This document shows, in pieces, positions 11,810 to 24,877 of a stretch of DNA of 64,000 nt. Position 1 is the stretch's first letter; each line of letters begins with the position of its first letter. The position numbers were made by a program, and so were the translations under genes. Where the stretch lies: NCBI RefSeq assembly GCF_000002995.4, contig NW_025062479.1, forward strand, positions 19,216,721 through 19,280,720, in the 5' to 3' direction. The notes beneath the pieces were generated by a model that was not told the DNA's origin, did no database searches, and saw only the letters and a list, made by a program, of their open reading frames with translations. The stretch comes from Brugia malayi. Lineage: Eukaryota > Nematoda > Chromadorea > Rhabditida > Onchocercidae.

Positions 11810-14800
11810 CTAAAAAAACGAAATAATATGATATATTCCATACAGCCAAATACTTAGAAGCGGTTGGAAAACTGGCTTCAACATAACACCACCACTTTTA
11901 AAACTTCTTAAAGTGATTGAAGGGCGAAATAGTATTTTACGACCGTTGAGTGGTTGTGTTGGACGCCAATTGTGTCCAGTCTTTCCTGATGCAAAATGCA
12001 CCTGATGAAATGCTCCCATCTGTAAAATGATACAACTGTAAGTTATCGCTTAAGAAAATGCGGCAATTAGGACTTACCTTGATAACATCGAATAAATAAA
12101 CTACTCCTCAATAATATGACTTTTATTATAAGTCATATTTTTCGCATGTTTTGGCACTTATCGAGATTTTTTTTTCATGTAGAGGGATTATCTTATTGAC
12201 TTATTTACTACTACTATTGCTATCACAGTTCTTGCTAGTTTTGGCCTTCAAGTCCCAAGAAGTATTTGTGGTCTAATGGAATTCAAAACGTGGTGTAATG
12301 CAATACTTCCAATTTCAATGTAAAAAATTTGTCTTGGGATAAAGTAATCAATTAAATAAAACTGTAAAACCAATAGATTCGTCGAGAAAACCTTCCGCAA
12401 AGTTTGCAGTGTTATAAAGGATTCTTTCTTATAATAGTGTTTTGACATACTTTGGGTACTTATAAGTTGTATCGTTTCACTAATTAAAAGTACTGTGACC
12501 TTTAAGGACATTTCTGTTTCGTCACAGTGTAGCACAAAAGGGTGTGTCAAATTCTCGAATGATTTATTTATTCCGGAATCTTACTGTTTCATGAGATGAA
12601 AGTAATTCCCAGCTGGTAGTCAAAAAAGATTGGCAATCTTGTTAGAATAATCTAGAAAAAAAAGTACATAATTTTCAAATTTTATGTAATTCCCTCAAAA
12701 ATCTATAAATATAAGCAACTTTATGGAATAAAGATAATTGAATATTCAGTGATGCGACAATACAAATTGCAGCGCTTAATTTTCCAGCATTAATCCAAGA
12801 ATATCAGAAAGACTTATTTCCCTATAAAAAGATTTGGTCAGGTGACAATAAAATGATTGACTAAACAGAAAAAGAGTTCTCTTGGAGCCCAAGCTATTTC
12901 AAATAATTTTTAATTTGATGAATAAAGGGGACATTTTACCTTGATCAGTCGGAAAACTGATGCTTTTATCATACTAGCAGTGTCATTAATTTCAATGTGA
13001 GAACGGTAGAAAGAAGAGAAGTCGTTTTCAGACAAAGAGAAATGCTTCGGTTCATTTCAGATCATAGTGCTCATTCTCTACAGCTTTTTTCAACATCCTT
13101 TCAGATGCATATATCATGTCTTATTAGTTTACCAGTTCTTTTATTTCAAAATTATTGAACTTGTGAGGAAATTCTCACTTGTGATGGAGTGACTGCGATA
13201 GGATCCGCCATTAATGTCCATACCACAGCCTCATCACAACCAGGCGTTGTCAGTGATCCTTCATACCTATAGAAATTTTCCCTATGCTCTGGAAGCAATG
13301 AGCTGACACTAAAACCAGGTACCACAAGCTCGGTGTCTGCAATTCAATAGTTTGAAAATTCTTTACCACTGATTTTTGACAGTGTCATCTGAAAACTGAG
13401 GAGAAAATCAGTACCTGATTATACTGATAATCAGTATCAGTACTGAAACAGTTAAAATTAGCGTCGAAAATATATAAGCACTCAAGATAATTAGTGGAAT
13501 AAGTTATGAAGGAAGTAACTAACTCGGCATTTTGATATTATGGACATAAGGTTTAAGATTGTGCAATGATTCAGCATGATCATCAAGTTTTATAAATGCA
13601 GCCACGACAGCAATGGTGTTCACTTCATCTGGAGACGGGTCATTCTTGATATGCACTAAATGCAACTGAAACAAATATATGCATGTTGTTTGCATCGCCA
13701 AATGAATATCAGGTGTAAATGTCACTATATCTGATCATATCATAGAGTAACTGACACAAGCGATGTGTTGATCTACTTGGAAAATTTTTAGCAAGTTCAT
13801 CCTGAATTTTTTTTAATCTCTTGAAGTCTAGGTGTCAATTCGACTCAGTAAAGTTGTAATTATTTAATTTGTTCAAAGATCCTAAATATTTAAAAGTATG
13901 AAGACGAATTCATGATGGCAACATAATATACTTTTTTTCTTCTTTATTAAGTAGAGTATTTCTTTAATTCCTTTACTCATTATTTCATCATTAATTCATT
14001 AGAACATATTACTTTAAAAAATTAAATATAATTGTTAGATAAATTCATTGTTAAATGAATCATAGGTCATTTACTTCGCCAGGATAATGCAATGAAGCAA
14101 TGGTATGTTCACTTCCAGTATCATTTTGTTGAGACCAGTGAAAGTGAAACTGTGACAGTTGGTAGGTACCATTAAGACCGCCACCAGAGATATACGGTCG
14201 CTTCTCACCCCATCTTTCAAAACCGGAACCAACCACTGTAATGGATCTAATGTATGCTAACCAAGTGCAACCGAAACCAATCGATATTATTTTAAATACA
14301 AGAATTAGAATATTAATAACTAGGAATCTAGGAAAAGGCAGTAATAAATTAAATCAATTGTCTCGTCAGTACCCCTAAGACGTATAATACCGCCATACAG
14401 TAAGGTAAGACAGCAATAGTTTTCTCAATTTCTGGATACACTGCAGGTTTAATGATTCCGCTTTTCCAAGTTCCTGTATGCATCCACTATTATTTGTCAT
14501 GTTCAATTTGCCTCATAGAGTTCAAATTCATATTTAAGGCAGTTGACGTACCTTCCAGACATTCTTTTGTCTAAATGTACGCAGGATATCTCTCACACAG
14601 ACGCTATTTAAATTAGTCACATTGTTTATTAGGTATAGCGCCTTTATTTTTTGAAAATGTTTTGGACTTCAGATAACATGGACAGTTTTAAATAATTTAC
14701 ACATTTTGAGAAGGAAAATGCTCAAAAAGAATGAGAGAATTAATCAGTGGATTACCAGTATGTCCATTATTTGCCAGGTGAATATGACCGGTGAGATCGT

Positions 14801-15328
14801 AGTTCAGAAATTGTAAAGGATCTAAAGGTGCAATTTCTATTTCAAATGCTTTAATGTCTACAGGTGACTGACGCTTCCCAGTTTGACATACGCCTCGCCA
14901 CGTGCTCGGTCCATCTTCTGCATCATAACCAAATTTATGTGCAGCTGGAAAAATATAGGAATTTAGAATCTTTTTCCAGAACAAGAATTTTGGAATTAAA
15001 AGAATTGGAAAACAAAAACTATATATACCATTTTAATAGAGAGAGAGAGAGAGAATGACTGATAATCTTATGATTTTTATAGTGGATTGTTTAGTACTCA
15101 TCAAATGAGGTAAAAATCAAAATTCAGGATAGAACTTTTAACGCAAAAGAAAAAAGCCGATTTAGAGAAGCTGAGAATTATATTAAGGAAGCAGAACTTT
15201 CTGTCCTTTCTAATACTGAACTGTACCACTTGATAAACGCACTAATGAACCCTCTAAAAATAAACTAACAGTGACATACCAACATAAAATACAGTAATAG
15301 TTGTTAAAAACAGCGCGTTGTGGTGCAT
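11810..15328 (-). CDS. secreted alpha-carbonic anhydrase, probably membrane-anchored
   Basis: Six exons (15280-15328, 14756-14944, 14075-14235, 13524-13665, 13179-13336, 11810-12019) give 302 residues. The enzyme family interconverts CO2 and bicarbonate. A signal peptide (MHHNALFLTTITVFYV) precedes the catalytic domain. Zinc ligands are His110 and His112 (FHFHW) and His135 (LHLVH). His78 in NNGHT matches the proton-shuttle His64 of human CA II, and Thr210 in SLTTPGC matches Thr199. Cys36 and Cys214 are placed for the extracellular-type disulfide. The protein ends in a hydrophobic stretch (PLLSIWLYGIYHIISFF) with nothing polar after it, as in GPI-anchored CA IV-like enzymes. It should therefore be an active enzyme on the cell surface or secreted; the anchor type is inference. 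Intron 5 (about 1.16 kb) holds only chance ORFs. Confidence 0.93.
15041..15054. repeat. (GA)n run in first intron of carbonic anhydrase gene
   Basis: Seven GA units sit in the intron between the signal-peptide exon and the first catalytic exon. This is a simple repeat with no other significance seen. Confidence 0.8.
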
Positions 15329-18043
15329 CGTTTTGAGATGAGCGAATCTTTCTGAAAATGAAAGAGAGAAAATCATTTAAGGAAGTAAATTTAATCTTGT
15401 CTTGAATTGTTATGGGATGATGAGGAATGAAAATTGTACATTCATAGGATATTTAGAAGATTTACAGAGAATGTAATGACGTTCTTTACAGTACAGTGAT
15501 AATATCAGACATACTGATAATATCTACTTCGATAATATCTAATTCCACATGATAACTTTCAATCTTGCTGCAAGCGAATAGCACGAAAATATAAGCAAAC
15601 GGTCTACATCAAATGATCTATGAATTCTTTGTATTCTTTTGCAAGCTCTGATGAAAGAATTGTGCTTAACATCGAGTTATTTTGAATTTATAATGGTATT
15701 TCTAGATTAACATACGTCCATAACAACGATGTTTATTCTTTCTATAAATCTTCTATTAACAGTAATGACAGGATAGAAGATAATGAAATAAGCAGTGGAA
15801 TAAGAAAAATTAAACCATCTTCTAATCAGTCATACCACAGTATTCAAACTTCTGAAAGAGACTCAAGATATCAGCTGATAAAACATTCGATCTCTCATTC
15901 ATCCTTCCCTCCATATCTTAATTCTCTACAAAATGCAGTGGTAAAGTTAGCTCAGCTAAACAAGTCATCATGCACATTGCACAGAGGCTCAAATTTTCAT
16001 TATAAAAAAGTAATCTGCATTTATTTATTCCTCAGACTACTTTTTTGAAACTTCAGATGAAATTACTTTCTTAAAAACTTTAATATCTCGAATGAGATTA
16101 TCGATGAAATTTCAGATGAAATTATTTTAATAATTTATTATCTTTTCGTTATTACCTGAAATAATTATAGAATATTTTTTCCTGTCAGCTTTTTCGATTT
16201 CCACGTATTCTATAAACAAAAATTTGATTTTGCTTTAAAAGTCAATCTGCTGATAATTATTTTCCTAAATTAGGCATATTATTTTGAGTTTTTTTTTCAA
16301 ATATATTATTTTGGTTTCCTATCAACTGATCAATATTAAAATGGATCATCATCGAGTTATTAAAGTAACAGACCGATAAATGATTTGCTGTTCAGTATAA
16401 TGATTAGCGAGAAAGATTTAGATATATTTTATTTTCTTCACTAAAATTATTTATGACATGTCATAAACTAACTGTACTTAATGCCCAACAGCGCAAATGC
16501 ATATAGAAATACTCGAAAACACACAATTAATCTTGACATTTCTCGAGAGTGATTTTACTAATTGAGGAAAGCAGATAACAGGAATGGTTTGTGATTATCT
16601 CTCATCCAACTAAATTATAATTGCTGCAGTACTTCTCTTAAAAAAAGCTTTAAGACAGGGTTTAGCACATATTTCCTTGGAAAAAATTTTGCAGATATAC
16701 TCATGGAAAAAATACTCTAAAACTGGAGACTTCATACAGAGTAGCAATTAAACTTTTCTCGAAATTTAGCTTAATAAATTTCAATATCTCATTTGTCTCC
16801 TCTGTTGTCTCGTTCACACGACACTTATCGAAAGCAACTGCAGAGAGGAATGAAATGAAGTGCAGCGGACGAAATTAGCACTTCTGTCATACACAAATTA
16901 ACTATCAGGTGTGTATTCAGAAATTTTTAATGGTTTGAATTAAACGGTTATGCGTGAGTCAGTGAACAGTACCTGTATTCTTTTTGACTCCTTCGCTACA
17001 CTTCCCAATTAAATCCTAAAAAGAGTGAGGACCATAATAAGATGGAGGAAACAAACTAATGATAAAACCGAAAATTACGGTAGGAGAGAATAGAATAAAC
17101 CAAAAGGTAAATTATGATAAGATGTGAAGAAATAAACTGAACTGGAGGAATAATGGAAATGAAAAGCATCTGCCTGATAAATATCTTCAGACTGAACAAA
17201 AGGAAAAGAGAAAGAAAAGATTAGATCTTTGAACAGTGCAGTGTATCCTCATATTTTGATGCTATGGAAATATTACTACCAATAATTGTACTTTTTAAGA
17301 AGCGAAGTATGGAAGAGTGCATATTCAGTGCTCATAAATTTTTAAATTTAATTGAATTTTGAATTCCCTCTCTCATCCAACACTTTTTCTGACATGGAAG
17401 TAAATAGAATGCTTATTGTTAAGAAAAGTATTTCTTCCCAAATGTGAGGAAAATCTAGTGAAAACTTTTAATAAGCATCGACGAATAACAACAATTACCA
17501 AATACCAAAACTTGATAAGGTCTATGAACCAAAGAACATTCAGTAAAGTTTATGGTACAAAAAGCATTCGTTTTCCGACATAATTCTCATTATTCATTGA
17601 TGCTTCTAGAAATGTCAAGATGAGAAAATCATAGAAGAGTTTAATGGATGAAAAAGAAGTGTGGAAAGAGTACCGTAACATCATTTCCCCTGAGTATCTT
17701 CTATCAGTACCTATACTAATGCTCATTTAATAATGAATTTCATATACGCATAACGTACACTTATTATACTCAATTGTCTTCGATCTGTTGCTGAAGGACG
17801 AAGGATAAAAGTAAAGTTGAATTGATGAATGATAATATGGAAGTTTAAGATATAAGGAAAGTGAAGACTTGGACTGTCTTAGAAACAAGAGCATCAACGT
17901 AGTGCAATCCAGACATCAAAGTTCTCAGCATCGAACTGGCATTCATTTCGAGAAAAGAACTGAGAGAGTTCCATCAAAAATTGACAAATGAAAATCAGTG
18001 TAAAAAAACAAAAAAAAAAATCAAATCGAAAGATTAGAGAGAA

Positions 18044-18086
18044 AGAAAGATGATGCGCTCATGAAGAACGAGCGCATCATCTTTCT
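18044..18086. repeat. perfect 17-bp inverted repeat with 9-base loop
   Basis: The left arm AGAAAGATGATGCGCTC (18044-18060) and right arm GAGCGCATCATCTTTCT (18070-18086) are exact reverse complements around ATGAAGAAC. The pairing stops abruptly outside the arms. The stem is short for a typical pre-miRNA. A folded RNA element, a protein-binding palindrome or a small foldback insertion are all possible. Confidence 0.85.
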
Positions 18087-20457
18087 AATTTTCCCAAGCA
18101 GCTGTGGGAATAAAAAGAAGGGCATTGGGTGGGCAAGCTTTAACACATCTTTCTTTCTTCCTTTCTTCCTCTTCCTATTAGCTTATCCTAAATCACAACA
18201 TACTCATTAATCCGGCGGGATGGCCATGGGTCATTTCATCTGATCTCCAACTCTTCCCTTCGCTTTTCCCGCGATTTTTGCATATTTCCCGGCATAATAA
18301 AGTTCGTGTTATCTCGCTGTAATGCAGGGGACATTGTCGTTGTTCAACTCCAAATGTTTTACTTTACTTAAATAATAGCAAATTATCATAAAGATTGTCC
18401 ACTCTATTACTTCTGTTGTTACACTCTTCCACGCTAGATATATGAATGTCACATTGACTTCTCAGGATCTCTCCTTTTTTTAACTTTTTGACATAGGTGG
18501 CTAACAGGATGATCTTTTCAACTGTCCATTTCTTACACGATTGAGTGGAAAGGAAAGGAAAATAAAACTATTGTAAGAAAAAATTAAAATCTGAACCAGC
18601 TTGATTGTTGATTTTGAAAAAGAAATCAAGGGAAGGCAAAAGTTTAAATGTCGCAATTGATTTTGCTATGAACAAAATCAATTCAAAAAATGGCAGCAAT
18701 TGTTTTGGTTGTTATTGCACACATTCAAAATACAGCATGACTGAACGTTCCTGATTTTGAAAAAAGAAAAAAATTTCAAAACCACTCGAGAGTAGTTTTG
18801 TTGCTTAAGAAATTTGAATGATTAATTACAAAAATAAAGCGACTTCATTGAAGGACCAAAGTATATATTTTACCTGAGCAATCACAGTAATTTAGACCTT
18901 TCAGAAAGAATCGTCATTTGCCAAAATATCCGATAACAGCAGATGCGGAAGCCAATAGTGTCGTTTACAGTTCAAACTATGGGCATAGCAACTCTCTCGA
19001 TTATTGTTGTAATGAATTATTTCCTTTTACCTCATTTTAACATTAGATCATTTTCTAGAAATCCAAAATGAGACGAGTTCATATCACTTTCAGTTCAAAT
19101 AAATCAACGCTGTGATTTAAAGTGATGAACGAATTTTTCAATGTTAGAACCATTTCAATTACAATAGTAAGACCGCATGCTTTCTATTTTGCGTATGTTA
19201 TCAGATATTTATTCCATATGTCTTTGCTGAATGAGACTGCGCAATATCTCGAAATTTCTTATCTTTATCGAAATTCTATCAAAGTTTGGAAAAAGAATGC
19301 AATTTTATAATATAAAGATGAAGAAATTGTTATCGAAGAAATAACGTTTTCAAATAAAAACATGACTTTCAAGAAAGCATAATCAACCAATATGTTTGTT
19401 TCGTTTCTGCAATAAAAAACTCTATGAATAGGAAATCAGTTTTAATATTAGAGCACATGATACTACTTTACAGGTTACAATATCCAAATAACGTACGGCA
19501 AAAAAAGGATTTTAAATTCGGTTATTACAATAGAGCTTTGGCCTGATAAGAAACTGCACAAGGGACATTCACTTTTATGTCAGGATCTTACTTTGACAAT
19601 AATATGGGCTTCGTGAAAAGTTGCAACAAATCATGAAAGGGTCCGAGAAGAATATAAAAAAGAAATATATGCAAAAAGAAATATAAACGAATACTAAAAG
19701 TACTCCTAATAAAAGTCACAGAAATCTCACTGAAAGTATTTAGTTTCTACAAAATTAAAATATAAATACAACTCAGCAGCGTTTTATAGGTTATCTTTAA
19801 AGAGTATCATAAAGTATATTTCAAAAAGATCTTTAAAGATTATCATAAATTAAAGAGAAACATTTCCCTTACAAATTTTTATAAATATAACAGTATTTGA
19901 GAAACTGGATAGGGGAAGCAAGAAATAAGATGGACCGGGAAAGTGAATTCAATTCTATCGAATAAATATCATTCCTTTGCATATTGTTTATAGCAAGCAT
20001 TAAATGATACTGTAATGCAAACAATCACAATAAATAGGAGTCATGCTACAAATTGCCATGTAAATAAACAAGCAAAAGAATCGCGGAAGGGCAAACTATG
20101 CACTATAAAAACCTCTTTAATAACCACCTAAATATTTTAACTTAAAAATAGATGAACTTTTTTGAATTATATTTAAATTACTGAATAACCATCAGTCTAC
20201 TGAACAATGACTAAACATTTCCTCTCATAATATAGACAATTTATTAAAAAGCCTGGCTAAAACTGTCAAGAATATCATTTCCAGAATCATTCAAACCACT
20301 AGAAGCACAGAACTGGTTTGATATTCTTGAAGTATTTGAGATGTTGCGATCAATATCAAAATTAAGCCCTCCTAAAGTTCCTGTGATTACTGGGATAAAT
20401 CAATCTCGATACAAAAACCATGCTAATAAGTGTTAGGAGAACACGTTTCCGAAACAT

Positions 20458-20600
20458 TAACCGAATGTCAGTATAAACAATTTTAATCTATGATTAAAAT
20501 TGTTTAGATCAATATTCAATTAACGAATGTTGATATAAACAATTTTAATCCTTGTCTAAATTTCCACTAAGCGAATGTTGACATGAATGATTTTAAAGTT
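20458..20600. repeat. three diverged copies of a short repeat, first with a 15-bp inverted repeat
   Basis: Copies of a unit like CGAATGTTGATATAAACAA followed by TTTTAATC occur at about 20461-20488, 20524-20550 and 20571-20597. The first copy is followed by its own reverse complement, giving arms 20474-20488 and 20492-20506 with a 3-base loop. No coding role is apparent. Confidence 0.7.
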
Positions 20601-21144
20601 AAATCAAAATACTTTTTCATAAGTATATGATTAAATGTCAATCACTGTCTATATTCAACGTAAAATATTGCGGCCTAGTTTGATAACAGATAACTTCTTT
20701 CTCCTTCCTCAGATTGTGTAATGTCAGTAAGCAATTATTACTGCAAATAATTCTAAGGCTCCTGTACTAAAACAAAGAGAATCAATTGTGATTTAATACA
20801 ATGCGAACTGCATCATGCCTTATAGATAGTCATCATTTAAAAACCGAATTCATAAAACTATATTTTGAAACGTCTAACTCAACCTTGAATCATAGTTTCA
20901 CCAAAAATAAAAAGGAAAAAATAATATCCTCATAAAGAAAAGCCAAAAATAGTTTCAGTTTGCATAACATTCCAACAGGATACTCTATGCATCGCATTAA
21001 TTCTAACATTTGAGACGACGTTAATGATATATAGAAATGTGAAATGAACTGAAATAAACAATTTCTAGTTTAAAGTAATTTCGAAATCAGAAAAGTAGTT
21101 ACCACGAAATTCTACAGTGTAAATTAAAAAAAACTAACCAGTTC

Positions 21145-21172
21145 AAAAAAAAAAAAAAAAAAAAAAAAAAAA
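21145..21172. repeat. A-homopolymer, 28 bases
   Basis: An uninterrupted A-run in intergenic DNA about 300 bases downstream of the minus-strand ORP stop. No target-site duplication or retroelement body was seen next to it. Confidence 0.9.
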
Positions 21173-21474
21173 CAGATAAGAAGATTTAGAGTTTGTCGTG
21201 GAAATTACAATGAATGTATTTGTAGCGGCTCGAATTTGGATGAAAATGAAAAATTATCTCTATAAAAACAGATAAATTGAAAGAGCGACCTAGTAGTAAC
21301 AGACAACGGAATATCATATGTTCGAATCACTAAATGAAATTTAACTACAAAGCACCGAACAAAAACAAATCTAAATGGATTAAACAACCATTGAGATGCA
21401 AAACTATGAATTCTTATATAAATACCCATTAACTTTTCACCGGTTCCAACACCAGATTATTTGAAATATTTGCT

Positions 21475-22272
21475 TCAGTAAATATCTTCGCAGTCATAGT
21501 ATTCACGATTCCAATATTTGTAAGTGAACATCCACAACAACTGATCTTTAGAAGTGACTTTTTCAAACCATCTAAAAAAAAGCATAGAAACCATAAGCAG
21601 TGCTTGCAAATTAAATCCAAGATTTCCCACTTCAGATCAATGTTGGTTTTAAAAAAAAAGACAGTAGCTACTGAATGGAACTGCATTTTATTTTCTCGCA
21701 TAATTTTAAATTTACTTGGGTAGTTTTTCCCTTGTCTTCTTCATTAAAGCGCGAGCTTGTCTTTGTTTAACTTCTAAACGTTCTTTCTCTTTCTCTGCTG
21801 CTTCTAAAAAAGAAAAGAATCTCATAAGGGAAAATAGCAAATGACATGTTTAAAGAAACCCAAGCTACTATAAGTTTCTAAAAAACAGATGCCAACCTGC
21901 TTGACCTGTTTCTAAAAGGCGTATGTCGGGTCTTCGTCGACTGTCAGTTGGAGGTAATAAGTTTGTTATGCCAGATGGATCATTTAAAAGAAACGTGAAC
22001 GAAGTAAAATTATACATCTGGAAACAAAGCTGGCTAGAATATTAACCGCTTTAAACAAAATTACATTATAAAAAAATTTGAGCCAGCATTATTTTTATAG
22101 TAACTTAGATTAATTCAATTTTTAAGGAATGCATACTGAAGATGAATTCAAAGGTCGAGGACGACTCTTCCATATCAGTTTTGATCTTTGAATTAAAGGT
22201 ATATCTTCCTGCAATAATTTCCAGTAGAATGATATAAAGCTTTTTAAATAATGCTTTTAAATAAATTTTTAA

Positions 22273-22303
<31 letters not shown>

Positions 22304-24235
22304 CTTCAAAAACATATGCGCATACAAAAACAAAATGATGATTTGAGTGAAAAATGAAACCCACCACAGCAGAGCAGTTTTGGAAGAACTGTCTTCCAAT
22401 TTCCAACCAATCATCGTAACGGAACTCGAAGTTAGTGATTTCACAAGTGGCAAGAAATGTTGTCCAATTCCCGTAAATTGCTCTTAAAGCTTTTTCTCTG
22501 TAATCAGTTATGGTTTACAAGCTTAAAATTTCGTAGAGTAAAAGATAAGACAACAAAATATATTAATTTGAATTTAAAATTATAAACCAACTGCTTTGAT
22601 ATGAAACCCTGGAAGAAGGTGTTTTGCTTCGAAGGTCCATTATCGTTATTCTTAAAAGATAGCTTACACTCTAATCCTGTGTTACATTGTATAAGAAGAT
22701 GCCCTTCCTGGAAAAATATTCAATTTATATTATCAAAAAAGCTCTTTTTAAATTTTGTAGAAGTATAAAGATAATTATTTAACATAAACGTTTGAAAAAA
22801 TTAGTAAATGTACTAAAATATATCGTAATAAGTTACCAACTGTATATACATTTGTCCCATGACAATATTATGAATGGTTACGTTCAGTGTTTTCCATGCA
22901 TAAGTTTCATTATGACTGAAAAGGAAATAATAAAACTAGGTGTGAATTAAAATAACAATTACTTTAGAAATAAGTTAGCAATACCACTTACATGAAAAAG
23001 AAAAAATGGAAAAAAGAACAAACTTCAAAAATTTTAGCCGAAAACTCCCTGACGGTTGTACTTCAATAGATGTTCCCCAAAATTTCAATCGTGGTGAAAC
23101 AACACCATCAAATTCATAGCTTTTCGATTCAGCATGAAAGGCAGATTTGGGCGGATGATGGCTTACTTGTTCAGCGATAAAGCGATAACCATTTTCGTCA
23201 CTCCTAAAAAATTAAAAAACTGACCGAAAAATACAGAAGCAGAAATAGATACAAAAATTTTGTTTTTTATTCCTAAAGCTCTTTACGACAATTTATTGCA
23301 CTAAAGCCCTATTAAAATATTTTTTTTTCAGAAAAAGTATTCAAAAACTTGATATTACATATTAAAACACTATGCATATTCGATTATAAAGCAATACTAC
23401 AATTCTAATAATGAAATTGCATTGAATGATGAAAATTCGCTTTCACCTTCACATTTAATTTTATAAAAAACTTACCTATCTAATTCATAGGTTTCAAACC
23501 ACAAGGGATTGAATGGCTTCGATAATCGCAAATAATTACAAGAAAGTGATGAAACAATGAACGCAGCAACATACTGCAACAAACCTCGCTGATTTTAATC
23601 GCGCCATGATCCCACATTCAATATACAGATAAAATTATCAAAAACATCATTTGCATGAACTTACATTAATTTTGATACTAAAACAAAGCCCACATATTCT
23701 CTCTAATTTCCAAAGTTAATTCTTTTCGTGACGTTTGACGTGAGAAAAGTAGAAGGCCTCGAATTGTTAACGCCTTCGAAATAGGCTCGAATCACTTTAC
23801 CTCAAATCTTTCAGTGACATCCGCACATTTACTTGCTCTCTCCAGTAATTCAGCATATTCCATGTATTCAGCGAGGCGTTGCAGGAAACTGAGTGGTTCA
23901 TTAAAAACTACCGGGACGGAAATTCGCGTCAGGTCCTGAAAAGGTCTAACGTTGCGTTATCACTTAATATCAGTTGAGAGATTTATCACGTCAGCTAAAT
24001 ATCCGTATTTTCCGCATTTGATGATGCGTCGTTTTTATCACTGAAAAATGAAATTAAAGGGGGTGTTCAAACTAGCATCTCTTACCTTTCCTATGCATTT
24101 TTTGAGCACACTCCATACGCTCAATTCACTTTTCGATACCATCGAAACTGGAAGAGTATCTCTCCAGCTGTGTACGCTATCTCCACTACTCATCTTGCCA
24201 CTTCCCATATCAGCGGCGTGGCCTGTACTTTCCAT
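21475..24235 (-). CDS. oxysterol-binding-protein-related protein (short ORP1/ORP2-like)
   Basis: Eleven exons join in phase: 24086-24235, 23801-23935, 23476-23573, 23024-23203, 22837-22915, 22592-22707, 22365-22497, 22137-22208, 21897-22017, 21716-21803 and 21475-21571. They give 422 residues, close to the length of short ORPs. ORPs move sterols or phosphoinositides between membranes at contact sites. The lipid-binding domain begins at LSVWSVLKKCIGK, then FNEPLSFLQRL. The family signature EQVSHHPP is at residues 139-146. Later blocks include HNETYAWKTLNVTIHN, the exon reading KLIWKSRPRPLN, MYNFTSFTF, LLPPTDSRRRPDIR and LEVKQRQAR. The last exon supplies the ORP2-like C terminus ending CEDIY. 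No PH domain or ankyrin repeats were found, and I saw no clear FFAT motif in the short N terminus. The start Met is the first after an in-frame TTG, and further 5' exons are possible. Confidence 0.92.
22278..22303. repeat. A-homopolymer, 26 bases, in ORP intron
   Basis: On the minus strand, this is an uninterrupted run of T within the intron between the exons 22365-22497 and 22137-22208, about 70 bases upstream of the next exon. It may serve as an extended polypyrimidine tract. Confidence 0.9.
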
Positions 24236-24877
24236 ACCTTCAGGCAAATCAGATCAATAATAGGTTAGATTCCTTTTAAATGCCATGCAAGACAGGACTA
24301 GTTGAATCGCCTGAAATAATGCTATTCATAACATTCATTTCATTGTCAAACCATCAGCTAAACAGAGTTACAGAAGCAAAGCAAGTGAACAATCTTTTTC
24401 AGAAATTTCGTCCTAAGTTTTTCATTTAAAAGAAAATGAAAACATGACGTACGCTAAATGATATATCCTCGACCATCTATATTTGACTTCAATTTTTGCC
24501 CACATTTCAGACTGAAACCGTTAATTTCATGACTCGTAGCATAGCACACACACGCAACACTCACTTCGTGAGATTTGTAGGTGTAAGGTGGAAAGGAGTG
24601 TAGTAGAGATTGACAAAGACATGGGGAGGCAGATGCTTTGGTAGTTGTATAGTTGGGTGTGCAGAGATTGAGAATTTGATTGGAGTGTGTAGTCTCAGTT
24701 GGTGTTTTGTTATAGCAAGCATTTCAGTCTCTGGTTTCTGAGAAAGTGGTGTGCAAGAATAACAGATTTGGAGGAGATAAATTGTTTAGTTCGATTTAAT
24801 TCATTTCGGTAGTTCTTTTAGTTTACTTCTTGTGCAAAGTTAGGTCATTGACTGACGAGAAGTAGTGTGTTGCAGGA
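24236..24877. promoter_or_regulatory. shared divergent upstream region (ORP gene and small membrane-protein gene)
   Basis: About 640 bases separate the minus-strand ORP start from the plus-strand start at 24878. The plus-strand side (24540-24720) has GT/AC-rich stretches (GCACACACACGCAACACTC) and is less AT-rich than most of the window. Head-to-head spacing makes a bidirectional promoter plausible. No TATA box or other defined site is claimed. Confidence 0.4.

Larger units (their letters stand above)
15329..21474. other. 6-kb gene-free region upstream of the carbonic anhydrase gene
   Basis: No exon with consistent splice phase was found on either strand. The stretch at about 18200-18310 is more GC-rich than its surroundings and could be regulatory. 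A 17-bp perfect hairpin (18044-18086), a repeat cluster with an inverted repeat (20458-20600) and a long A-run (21145-21172) are listed separately. Promoter and enhancer DNA for the minus-strand carbonic anhydrase gene would be expected here, but no specific site is supported. Confidence 0.6.

Noticed and set aside
21429..21701. 90-codon minus-strand ORF over the last ORP exon
   Set aside because: It uses a different frame; the ORP frame gives the conserved C terminus and correct splice phase.
24048..24260. Plus-strand ORF over the first ORP exon
   Set aside because: Antisense of a coding exon with clear ORP similarity.
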